This document shows positions 1-6,117 of a stretch of DNA of 9,470 nucleotides, piece after piece. The position numbers and the translations under genes are program-made. Where the stretch lies: positions 1-9,470 of the forward strand of contig JALUSH010000181.1 in the NCBI GenBank assembly GCA_027016675.1, in the 5' to 3' direction. The notes under the pieces were generated by a model. That model saw only the letters and a list, made by a program, of their open reading frames with translations. It had not been told where the DNA came from and ran no database searches. The stretch's first letter is position 1. Every line of letters begins with the position of its first letter. This DNA is from Thermodesulfovibrio sp. GTDB lineage: Bacteria > Nitrospirota > Thermodesulfovibrionia > Thermodesulfovibrionales > JdFR-85.

Positions 1-53
1 CATTAGTAAAGGAATATAGTTATTAAGTGTAGAAGATTTTTGATTTTTTTTAT

Positions 54-67
54 GTAATACTCATTAC
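54..67. repeat. Short inverted repeat upstream of the near-KaiC gene
   Basis: GTAAT and ATTAC arms are separated by four bases (ACTC), about 60 bp upstream of the predicted -35 box of the first operon. The arms are perfect but only 5 bp long, so this could be an operator or chance in AT-rich DNA. Confidence 0.25.
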
Positions 68-128
68 GTTAGCTTAAAAAAATAGAGTTGCCGATTGTTA
101 CATCGCTGAGTCTTGAGGATGGGAGATA

Positions 129-156
129 TTGAAAAATTCGTTGAGAGTGTTATAAA
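129..156 (+). promoter_or_regulatory. Predicted sigma-70 promoter for the near-KaiC/KaiC-like operon
   Basis: A TTGAAA -35 box (129-134) and a TATAAA -10 box (151-156) are separated by 16 bp. Transcription would start near 163 and leave a leader of about 30 nt before the first start codon. The region 1-182 upstream shows no convincing gene. Confidence 0.5.
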
Positions 157-182
157 TAAAAAATAATAAATATTAAGATTGC

Positions 183-191
183 GGAGGTGAT
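183..191 (+). promoter_or_regulatory. Full-length Shine-Dalgarno that decides the start of the near-KaiC gene
   Basis: GGAGGTGAT is perfectly complementary to the 3' end of bacterial 16S rRNA. The GTG at 187 and the ATG at 190 both lie inside this site, so neither is a likely start. The GTG at 196 has the expected spacing, 8 nt after GGAGG. Confidence 0.65.
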
Positions 192-195
192 GGCT

Positions 196-837
196 GTGGT
201 AATTGAATTAAGGGAAGCAAAAGTCAGTCCAGAGCCAATAGTATCCAGGGTCTTTCTGAAATCTATTGAACTGCTGGGGGGAATGAAAGAGCTTGCAGAA
301 TATCGCTCATTGACATGGCTTCCTGCAATTGCCAGAGCTGCCTATGCCGTGGTCCTCAAAGAGGAGTATAACAGAGTTGAAGATGAGATTGCCAAAGAAT
401 TGGGTTATACAAAACAGACTGTAAGAAATATACTCCAGGCAGATCCAGAAAAGGCATTAAAGAAGATCGAAAAAAGGGAAGAACTTTTTAAAAAGGAAAA
501 GGAATTGAAGGTTCACACAGCTGGAGGTATAGCAAAACTTGCATATAAATTAATTCGTCAAGGAGAAGAGCCCAGCCTTTTTCTGGAGTTTTCATCTCAG
601 ACAGTTGAGAGCTTATCTGAGGAGGTGCCATGGGCTTATAAGGTGCTCAAGACTGTAAAGGAAAGAGGGGTAAAGTTCCCTATAAAAGATGAAGAGGAGT
701 TCAGGACTGGACTTTCAGGACTAAAGGTGAAGAATAAAGATATTGAAGAGCTGGCTTCAGTAATATTGTATCCAGTTAATAATCCTGCTGAAATGTTGAA
801 AAAGATAAAATATGCGCTTCAATCGAGGAAAAAATAA
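196..837 (+). CDS. HTH protein of the 'near-KaiC' regulatory family
   Basis: A 213-residue soluble protein, read from GTG 196 because a perfect Shine-Dalgarno covers the earlier in-frame GTG and ATG at 187 and 190. The first ~85 residues resemble the 'near_KaiC' probable regulatory domain (TIGR03879 as I recall it), a family defined by lying beside KaiC-like genes. A predicted helix-turn-helix spans about residues 60-80 (EIAKELGYTKQTVRNIL), suggesting DNA binding. A highly charged Lys/Glu helix follows at about 84-104, then an uncharacterised C-terminal half. There are no membrane segments and no cysteines. The stop codon shares its last base with the start of the KaiC-like ATPase gene, so the two are translationally coupled and probably act together. 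Family assignment is from memory of the motif and the context; the DNA target and signal are unknown. Confidence 0.75.
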   Translation: MVIELREAKVSPEPIVSRVFLKSIELLGGMKELAEYRSLTWLPAIARAAYAVVLKEEYNRVEDEIAKELGYTKQTVRNILQADPEKALKKIEKREELFKKEKELKVHTAGGIAKLAYKLIRQGEEPSLFLEFSSQTVESLSEEVPWAYKVLKTVKERGVKFPIKDEEEFRTGLSGLKVKNKDIEELASVILYPVNNPAEMLKKIKYALQSRKK

Positions 838-1703
838 TGATGGAGAGAGATTATGAAAAACCACGGGTAATCGAAGAAGGGATAATAACAGGTGGACGGG
901 CATTAAAGGAAGCACCTAAGATTCAGGGCATTTCCACTGGTGTAGATGGCCTTGACGAACTCTTTTATACTACAGAAATAAAAAACAAAAAGATAGTGAA
1001 AAAGTCCCTTGGAGGTATACCAGCTTTAAGTGTGCTGAATATAACAGGGGCTTCAGATACAGGGAAAACTCTGCTTGTAGAACAGTTCACTATTAAACAG
1101 GCAGAATTAGGCAAAAAGGTAGCCTTCATCACCGTAGAGACACCTGCCCCTTTTGTTTCACTTTCCCTGAATGAACGAGCAAGAGCTATGGGTATAAATT
1201 TCGAGGCTATAGAGGACAATATTGTACTGATTGATGCTGCTTCTCATAGTTCACTTCGAGAAAATATTCCCAATCTTCTGACAACACTGACATATGCTAT
1301 AAAGAACTATAGTGTTAGTTCTACAGTAATTGATTCTGTTACAGGATTATACGAGCATAAAGAAATGCTTGCCAGAACTATTGTCAGACAGATATTTAAC
1401 TTTTTAAAAAAGTGGCATCAGACCGCATTGCTTGTTTCGCAGAAAAGGTCTGGTCATGAAGAGCTTACTGCAGAGGCAGCTGGCGGGTATGCAGTAGGTC
1501 ATATTGTGGATGGAACAATCGTTCTTGCTAAAGAACTGATAATGTCTCAATATAGTGCCAGACTGTTTGGCAGGCCACCTGGTGATATTGTCAGACTCTT
1601 CAGAATAGATGGTTGCAGGATGTGTGGACATGACACGCGGACATTCTTTTTGGAGATTACAGAAACAGGACTGTTGAGGATTGGTCCTCCATTGAGGAGT
1701 TAA
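837..1703 (+). CDS. Single-domain KaiC-like RecA-superfamily ATPase (AF_0795-like)
   Basis: A 288-residue cytoplasmic protein with one KaiC/RecA-fold domain, unlike the double-domain cyanobacterial clock protein. Residues 32-43 (ISTGVDGLDELF) are the typical KaiC entry motif. Walker A is GASDTGKT at 71-78 (Lys77, Thr78). Glu101 in ITVETP lies where KaiC has its paired catalytic glutamates, here reduced to one acid. Walker B is VIDS at 164-167. The C-terminal part carries CRMCGHD (Cys260, Cys263, His265), a possible metal or redox site. The sequence resembles the archaeal/thermophile AF_0795 family (TIGR03878 as I recall). The start at ATG 837 overlaps the stop of the HTH gene by one base and is served by GAGG at 825-828; ATG 840 is the alternative. 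ATP binding is well supported. A role in signalling or regulation with the HTH partner is inferred. Confidence 0.85.
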   Translation: MMERDYEKPRVIEEGIITGGRALKEAPKIQGISTGVDGLDELFYTTEIKNKKIVKKSLGGIPALSVLNITGASDTGKTLLVEQFTIKQAELGKKVAFITVETPAPFVSLSLNERARAMGINFEAIEDNIVLIDAASHSSLRENIPNLLTTLTYAIKNYSVSSTVIDSVTGLYEHKEMLARTIVRQIFNFLKKWHQTALLVSQKRSGHEELTAEAAGGYAVGHIVDGTIVLAKELIMSQYSARLFGRPPGDIVRLFRIDGCRMCGHDTRTFFLEITETGLLRIGPPLRS

Positions 1704-1734
1704 TTATGATCATATTTAAAAATATAGTAAATCT

Positions 1735-1926
1735 CTAATCTTCCCCTCTGTTATTGTCTTTCTGCTCTGCATCCTCATTCTCCTCGTGTAAATCCATGAC
1801 ACCTTCAAGAACCCAGCCACAGAAGGGACAAACAATCTTTTCGCTGCTGATTGTGAGGTCACCCTCCTCTACATACCAGAAAGGCATTTCTTTACCACAT
1901 CTATAACAGATATTTCCTCTAACCAT
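1735..1926 (-). CDS. Small zinc-ribbon protein of unknown function
   Basis: A 63-residue protein with two zinc-knuckle pairs, CYRCG (Cys7, Cys10) and CPFCG (Cys33, Cys36), spaced as in a zinc ribbon. It ends in an acidic, disordered-looking tail (about 47-63). The ATG at 1926 is the only start that keeps both pairs: an in-frame TAA lies just upstream and the next methionine would lose the first pair. No good Shine-Dalgarno is visible. The gene converges with the KaiC-like gene (31 bp between stops) and diverges from the Crp/Fnr gene across an 88-bp gap. Short zinc ribbons often bind nucleic acid or protein partners, but nothing here identifies a partner. Confidence 0.65.
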   Translation of the reverse strand: MVRGNICYRCGKEMPFWYVEEGDLTISSEKIVCPFCGWVLEGVMDLHEENEDAEQKDNNRGED

Positions 1927-1941
1927 CTGACATTAAATATC

Positions 1942-1959
1942 TTACCACAGCAAAGGTAA
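1942..1959. repeat. Inverted repeat TTACC-N8-GGTAA in a divergent promoter region
   Basis: Perfect 5-bp arms are separated by 8 bp, lying between the zinc-ribbon start codon and the -35 box of the Crp/Fnr promoter, 5 bp upstream of that box. The position suits an operator controlling one or both divergent genes. The arms are short, so chance is possible. Confidence 0.35.
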
Positions 1960-1964
1960 TTTTT

Positions 1965-1993
1965 ATTACATCTTCCTTTATCTGAGGTATAAT
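1965..1993 (+). promoter_or_regulatory. Sigma-70 promoter of the Crp/Fnr-family gene
   Basis: ATTACA (1965-1970, 4 of 6 matches to the -35 consensus) lies exactly 17 bp before a consensus TATAAT (1988-1993). The predicted transcript would start near 2000, giving a leader of about 15 nt. Confidence 0.65.
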
Positions 1994-2014
1994 AAAATAA
2001 AAAAGGATAACCCC

Positions 2015-2710
2015 ATGGCACAGAATCGAACAAAGCTCTGGTATCTGAAAAACCTCGATATATTCAGTCATCTCAGAGATGAGGAGTACAGGATGCTTGA
2101 CAAATATTCACAAATGAAAGAGGTAAGGAAGGGTGATATGCTCTATCTACAGGGGTCTTCGGACAAGAATATCTATATATTGAAAAAAGGGGCAGTAAAG
2201 ATAACCAAACTAACCCCGCAGGGCAAAGAGATAATCCTTGATATATGTAAAGGAGGTACTATTTTTGGTGAGATGGCCTATATGGAATCGATAGAAAGAG
2301 ATGAATCTGCTGAGGTAATAGAGGATGGGCTAATATGTGTTATGAAAAAAGAAGACTTTGACAGGATGCTTCAGATGGTGCCAGGGCTTTCCATAAGGCT
2401 AACAAAGATGATAGGTTTGCGGAGATGGAAGATAGAGAATAAGATACTTGATCTGCTTTACAGCACAGTAGAGCAGAGGCTGGCGAGGACACTATTGAAT
2501 CTTCTTGATGATTTTGGTTTGCCCCATGAGAAGGGTTATCTTATTAAACTCAAACTCAAGCACAGCGATTACGCAGACCTGATAGCATCTACAAGGGAGA
2601 CAGTAACAGCCACTCTTAACAAGATGAAGCGTGATGGGTTGATTGATGTCGAAGGGAAATATATAGTTGTGAGTTCTATTGAAGGATTGAGGAAAGTGGC
2701 AGCAGCATAA
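2015..2710 (+). CDS. Crp/Fnr-family transcriptional regulator
   Basis: A 231-residue cytoplasmic DNA-binding regulator. An N-terminal cyclic-nucleotide-binding-type beta-barrel (about 12-120) contains the GE of the phosphate-binding cassette (FGEM, 84-87). Where Crp has Arg-Ser for cAMP phosphate, this protein reads ERDESAEV (94-101), so cAMP binding is doubtful. The dimerisation helix spans roughly 121-150. The winged HTH is C-terminal, with a recognition helix around STRETVTATLNKMKRDG (192-208) that matches the Crp/Fnr signature. No N-terminal cysteine cluster is present, so it is not an Fnr-type iron-sulfur sensor; its only cysteines are 78 and 108. The start is supported by AAGGA seven bases upstream. 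It has its own promoter and is followed at 2838-2853 by a palindrome of the kind this family binds. Its effector is unknown. Confidence 0.92.
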   Translation: MAQNRTKLWYLKNLDIFSHLRDEEYRMLDKYSQMKEVRKGDMLYLQGSSDKNIYILKKGAVKITKLTPQGKEIILDICKGGTIFGEMAYMESIERDESAEVIEDGLICVMKKEDFDRMLQMVPGLSIRLTKMIGLRRWKIENKILDLLYSTVEQRLARTLLNLLDDFGLPHEKGYLIKLKLKHSDYADLIASTRETVTATLNKMKRDGLIDVEGKYIVVSSIEGLRKVAAA

Positions 2711-2718
2711 ATGAAAAA

Positions 2719-2744
2719 GCTGTTCTTTATGCCAGGACAACAGC
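2719..2744 (+). terminator. Weak hairpin after the Crp/Fnr gene, possible terminator
   Basis: GCTGTT and AACAGC form a 6-bp stem with a 14-nt loop, starting 8 bp after the stop codon. A T-rich but interrupted stretch follows (ATATTCATTTTAATT). The large loop and lack of a clean T-run make this uncertain. Confidence 0.3.
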
Positions 2745-2837
2745 ATATTCATTTTAATTCCTGTTAAATAAGTTTTAGTTTATTAAATATAAACAAGTAG
2801 TCGATTATAATCTATTGAGAAGAGTTCGAAGTGTCCA

Positions 2838-2853
2838 TTGACTTTAAAGTCAG
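2838..2853. promoter_or_regulatory. Crp/Fnr-like palindromic operator candidate upstream of the PilZ gene
   Basis: TTGACTTTAAAGTCAG contains a perfect 14-bp palindrome (2839-2852) and reads as TTGAC-N6-GTCAg, with the half-site geometry of Crp/Fnr-family operators. It lies 128 bp downstream of a Crp/Fnr gene and about 80 bp upstream of the PilZ start. The left half-site could double as a -35 box, with a poor -10 (TATTAA) 17 bp on at 2861-2866. The binding protein is inferred from proximity. Confidence 0.5.
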
Positions 2854-2931
2854 CTTAAGATATTAATATGCTTGACTATAAATGTGCTGATATGCTTTAA
2901 TATTTTTGTTATCTCACTTTATGGGGGCAAA

Positions 2932-3222
2932 ATGGCAAAACTTGAAAGAAGAAAGGATGTGAGGGAGATTCTTGTAACTACAGTTGACTATGACCTTCCA
3001 GATGAAAAGAAAGAGGAGAGAAAGTATGGTTCTAATCTTGCTATCACAGTTAATATAAGCAAACAGGGATTGTGTTTGTATCTTTTTAAGCCGGTAAAGG
3101 AAGGTCAAAGGATTAAGGTGTTTTCAAATTTGCTTCAGGGTAATTGTTCAGTGGGCACTGTTAGATGGGTTAAAATGATTTCACCAGATCTTTATAAGGT
3201 CGGGCTTTTATGTAATGCATAG
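2932..3222 (+). CDS. Single-domain PilZ protein, probable c-di-GMP receptor
   Basis: A 96-residue cytoplasmic protein read from ATG 2932, which has GGGGG about 4 nt upstream. The open frame extends back to 2872, but those 20 codons look like hydrophobic leader read-through and lack a ribosome site. It shows both c-di-GMP-binding elements of PilZ: an N-terminal RR-x3-R (Arg6, Arg7, Arg11 in ERRKDVR) and N-x-S-x-x-G (Asn41, Ser43, Gly46 in NISKQG). The rest fits the PilZ beta-barrel (GTVRWVK...YKVGL). There is no output domain, so it would act by binding a partner protein. It is alone on the plus strand and converges with murJ. The downstream target (motility, exopolysaccharide, etc.) cannot be read from here. 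Confidence 0.85.
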   Translation: MAKLERRKDVREILVTTVDYDLPDEKKEERKYGSNLAITVNISKQGLCLYLFKPVKEGQRIKVFSNLLQGNCSVGTVRWVKMISPDLYKVGLLCNA

Positions 3223-3226
3223 TTTT

Positions 3227-4777
3227 TCATTTTTTGATTACCGAAAGCACATCCTTCAATTCTCTGATTTTCATAATCTTGGAAAGAATAAAATATACTA
3301 TAATACCTGTTGAAATCAGCCCACCAAGAAGAAGAATCTTCAACGCCGTTTTACCCTGCTGGGTCCAGATATGAGTGTTAGCCAAGATCGATAGAATTAT
3401 CCCCATCAATATGGATGATAGTGTTATTTTTAAAAAAGACCTTAGTATAATCCTGCCATCAACTCTGCGTAATCGTTTCCTTAGCAGATAAAATAGCAAT
3501 AAAAAATTCAGCCATGAGGACAGTGAATTTGCAAGGGCCAAGCCACCGTGTCTTAAAGGTCCCATGAACATGAGGCTGAAGAATATATTAGAAATTAAAG
3601 CAAGAGCAGCAATCTTTACAGGTGTTTTGGTATCCTTCAGGGAGTAAAAGGCTGATACCAAAACCTTGTTACCCACCATGGACCAGATACCAATTGAGTA
3701 GAAAATCAGTGCATAGGCTGTTTCCAGTGTATCAGTGTAGGTAAACTCGCCTCTCTGAAACAGCATGGTTATAATAGGTTGTCGTAGTGCTATAAGTCCT
3801 GCCATTGAAGGTACAGATAAATAGAAGAGTAATCTCAATCCATACGACAGGTCTGTCATCAGAGAGGGGATGTCTCCTGATGAGGCATGTCTTGAAAGAG
3901 TGGGGAGTACGGCCATTGCCATAGCTACTCCAAAAACACCAATGGGGAACTGAATTAATCTCATGGAATAGTAAAGATAGGTAATGCTGCCTTCTGATAG
4001 ATAAGAGGCGAGCAAGGTGCTTATAAATATATTGAGTTGTCCTACAGCCTGTCCAAACATTACAGGAATTATAAGTTTGCCCATTTTCTTAAGATAGGGG
4101 TTATCGAATCCAGTTAATGGTGTAAGAGAATAACCCTGCCTTATATAGGCAGGAAGCTGAGTTGCAAACTGCATGAATCCTCCAATAGTTACCCCGATAG
4201 CCGCTGCAATGAGTGGATTATGGAATGCATATGTAATTACAATAATAGTGATTATGATTGTCAGATTAAACCACGCAGAGGCCAGCGCAGGAATAAAATA
4301 GACCCCTTTGACATTCAGTGCCCCCATTGTAAAGGCGGCAAGGCTTACAAAAAGCAGAAAGGGAAACATTATTCTCGTCAGGAATACTGTGGTGTTTATC
4401 TTGTCAGGGTCCTGAAATCCTGGAGCAATAATCCTTACTATGTAAGGAGACAGTATTATTCCTGCTATTGTGAAGGTTCCTACAACTAAAATAATAAATG
4501 TGAGGGTCAACCGTGCAATACGTTTTGCTTCACGGGAACTCTCCTTGATATTGACCTCTGTAAGTACAGGGATAAAGGCTGAAGACATTGAACCTTCTGC
4601 AAAGAGGTCTCTCATAAGGTTGGGAATCCTGAAGGCAACGAAGAAGGCATCTGAGATGCCAGATGCGCCAAGGTATCGTGCAAGTATCATATCTCTGACA
4701 AAACCAAGAAGACGACTGAGTACTGTTGCAGAGGAAAAGGAAGAAGCTGCCCTTGTTATCTCTTTCTTGCCAGTCAT
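3227..4777 (-). CDS. murJ: Lipid II flippase MurJ
   Basis: A 516-residue polytopic inner-membrane protein of the MOP superfamily, expected to have 14 transmembrane helices. It moves lipid II across the membrane for peptidoglycan synthesis. The N-terminal signature is clear (SRLLGFVRD, then DAFFVAFRIPNLMRDLFAEG). The arginines essential in E. coli MurJ have counterparts at Arg22, Arg28, Arg56 and Arg273 (YYSMRLIQFP). The length matches the family. The start is placed at ATG 4777, giving the usual MurJ N-terminus. A longer reading from TTG 4837 would add 20 atypical residues and would run through the predicted -35 and -10 boxes. No Shine-Dalgarno precedes ATG 4777, so the leader is short. Its stop is 4 bp from that of the convergent PilZ gene. 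Confidence 0.95.
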   Translation of the reverse strand: MTGKKEITRAASSFSSATVLSRLLGFVRDMILARYLGASGISDAFFVAFRIPNLMRDLFAEGSMSSAFIPVLTEVNIKESSREAKRIARLTLTFIILVVGTFTIAGIILSPYIVRIIAPGFQDPDKINTTVFLTRIMFPFLLFVSLAAFTMGALNVKGVYFIPALASAWFNLTIIITIIVITYAFHNPLIAAAIGVTIGGFMQFATQLPAYIRQGYSLTPLTGFDNPYLKKMGKLIIPVMFGQAVGQLNIFISTLLASYLSEGSITYLYYSMRLIQFPIGVFGVAMAMAVLPTLSRHASSGDIPSLMTDLSYGLRLLFYLSVPSMAGLIALRQPIITMLFQRGEFTYTDTLETAYALIFYSIGIWSMVGNKVLVSAFYSLKDTKTPVKIAALALISNIFFSLMFMGPLRHGGLALANSLSSWLNFLLLFYLLRKRLRRVDGRIILRSFLKITLSSILMGIILSILANTHIWTQQGKTALKILLLGGLISTGIIVYFILSKIMKIRELKDVLSVIKK

Positions 4778-4798
4778 AGGTAAGGAAATTATAACAAA

Positions 4799-4827
4799 AT
4801 TATACTTGACACATGTGGTACAAACAA
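4799..4827 (-). promoter_or_regulatory. Promoter of murJ
   Basis: On the minus strand, TTGTTT (4822-4827) and a consensus TATAAT (4799-4804) are 17 bp apart. A second TATAAT lies at 4788-4793. Transcription would begin about 3-15 nt before the murJ ATG, giving a very short leader. The spacer contains the palindrome CACATGTG (4810-4817), a possible repressor site. Confidence 0.55.
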
Positions 4828-4910
4828 CCTGAATCAAGTAGTAAGTTTCAGCAGGTATTGTTTTTCGTTATAACTGAATCCTGGAAGGAAGTTTAAGCCT
4901 TAAGGGAATG

Positions 4911-5996
4911 CTAAAGGATGGCAAGAAGAATCTCTAACACAATTAGAAGGAAGATTCCAAGTTCAAGAATATGTCCTCTTTTGGTGGATATTTCATCGTA
5001 TATCATCTTGTAGGTGTTTGATACGATATTTAGCTTTTCATTAATGCTTGATTCCCAGTCCTGACTTCTAAAGAGCATCATCGCAGTCTGGTATATCTTT
5101 GCATAATATACATCTTCTGTTACCTTCAGGGCATTGTTTATTTTTTCGGTAACCTCCGTCAGATCTGTTACTGTTTCTGTGAGGTTGCGGGCAAGTCTTT
5201 CATATTCCCTGATTTTAAAAATTGAGATGCCACCACGACTTGATAGCTCATTGTATATTCTCTGCAATTCTTTATCAAGCACAGAATCATAGTAACGTAG
5301 TTCAAGTATCTGTGCATTGGCAAACTCCAATATATCAACTATATCATGATCTCCTCTGGGGTCGATAATAAGGGCATTGTCAAGATGCAATATAACGAGA
5401 TCATCAGGGTAGTAACTGAATCTATGTTTTAATGTCTCCTCTCTTGCATACTCGCTTAATGGTTTGTCTTCATACAGGAGCAGTTTCGAGGCATCGTAAA
5501 GCTTGAGAAATTCATCTGCTGATATCTTTTTTGAGAGTTCTTCGATATAGAAGATCATATAGTCTTCTAAAACAGTCTCTTTTATCTCAGGCTCTGTCAT
5601 GGCCTTATTGAAGGACTTTATTAAATGGTCTATATACCCGATGGCAATGGTATCAATAGATTCATTGATATCAAGTGCTCTCGCTATTCTTTCCAGGACC
5701 CTGAAGGATATGGATGAAATGGGAAAGTTGAAGGCAAGCGATATTACACCGAAATCATATGCCTTTGCCACAATGGAGACTTTAAAGTTAATACCCTGCA
5801 GTTCCTTCTCAAATCCCTTCAGGTCAAGTGATACAGGTGGGTTAGTGAACTCCAGGGCCTTCATATAGGGATATCGAGATAATTTAAGTCTCCGTACGCC
5901 TTCTTTTGCTAATTCCTCTATCAGAGAGAGGTCAATTTCAGAGGCCACATCGTATATACGATATATAATGACTTTTCCTTTTTTAATATCTAACAT
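4911..5996 (-). CDS. RMD1/DUF155-family membrane-anchored protein
   Basis: A 361-residue protein assigned to the RMD1/YagE (DUF155) family from its overall layout. It has a mixed alpha/beta N-terminal region, a central conserved segment with HRFSYYPDDLVILHLDNALIID (about 191-212) and LELRYYDSVLDKEL (231-244), then long helices with coiled-coil character (about 245-335). It ends in a single hydrophobic helix (about 344-361) that would anchor it with almost no tail. Eukaryotic relatives (yeast Rmd1, mitochondrial RMND1) are linked to sporulation and mitochondrial translation. The bacterial role is unknown. ATG 5996 is preceded by a weak AAGAG. It is 121 bp downstream of the YkgJ-like pair and 133 bp upstream of murJ, which has its own promoter, so co-transcription with either is uncertain. 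Confidence 0.75.
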   Translation of the reverse strand: MLDIKKGKVIIYRIYDVASEIDLSLIEELAKEGVRRLKLSRYPYMKALEFTNPPVSLDLKGFEKELQGINFKVSIVAKAYDFGVISLAFNFPISSISFRVLERIARALDINESIDTIAIGYIDHLIKSFNKAMTEPEIKETVLEDYMIFYIEELSKKISADEFLKLYDASKLLLYEDKPLSEYAREETLKHRFSYYPDDLVILHLDNALIIDPRGDHDIVDILEFANAQILELRYYDSVLDKELQRIYNELSSRGGISIFKIREYERLARNLTETVTDLTEVTEKINNALKVTEDVYYAKIYQTAMMLFRSQDWESSINEKLNIVSNTYKMIYDEISTKRGHILELGIFLLIVLEILLAIL

Positions 5997-6117
5997 AACT
6001 CTTTTAATCAGTCTTAAAGAGATATTGCCTCTATGAATTATTTTTAGAAGAACCCTTATTGGGGGCCCTTGAAACAGGTTGAGGCAAATTGTAAAAGTTC
6101 ATATTGCAGGAAATCTG

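Noticed and set aside
113..166. A 15-17 codon reading frame (from TTG 113 or ATG 119) just before the near-KaiC gene
   Set aside because: It is very short, has no proper ribosome site, and overlaps the predicted -35 and -10 boxes.
2872..2931. A 20-codon N-terminal extension of the PilZ protein
   Set aside because: There is no ribosome site at 2872, the residues do not fit PilZ, and ATG 2932 has a good GGGGG site.
3222..3232. T-rich stretch between the convergent PilZ and murJ genes, considered as a terminator
   Set aside because: No stem-loop precedes the T-run on either strand.
4470..4832. A 120-codon plus-strand open frame antisense to murJ
   Set aside because: It lies opposite a strongly recognised membrane protein gene, has no domain signature, and starts inside coding DNA without a ribosome site.
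6042..6075. G/C-rich patch between the YkgJ pair and the RMD1 gene, considered as a terminator
   Set aside because: Only 3-4 bp of stem can be formed and no T-run follows on the transcribed strand.
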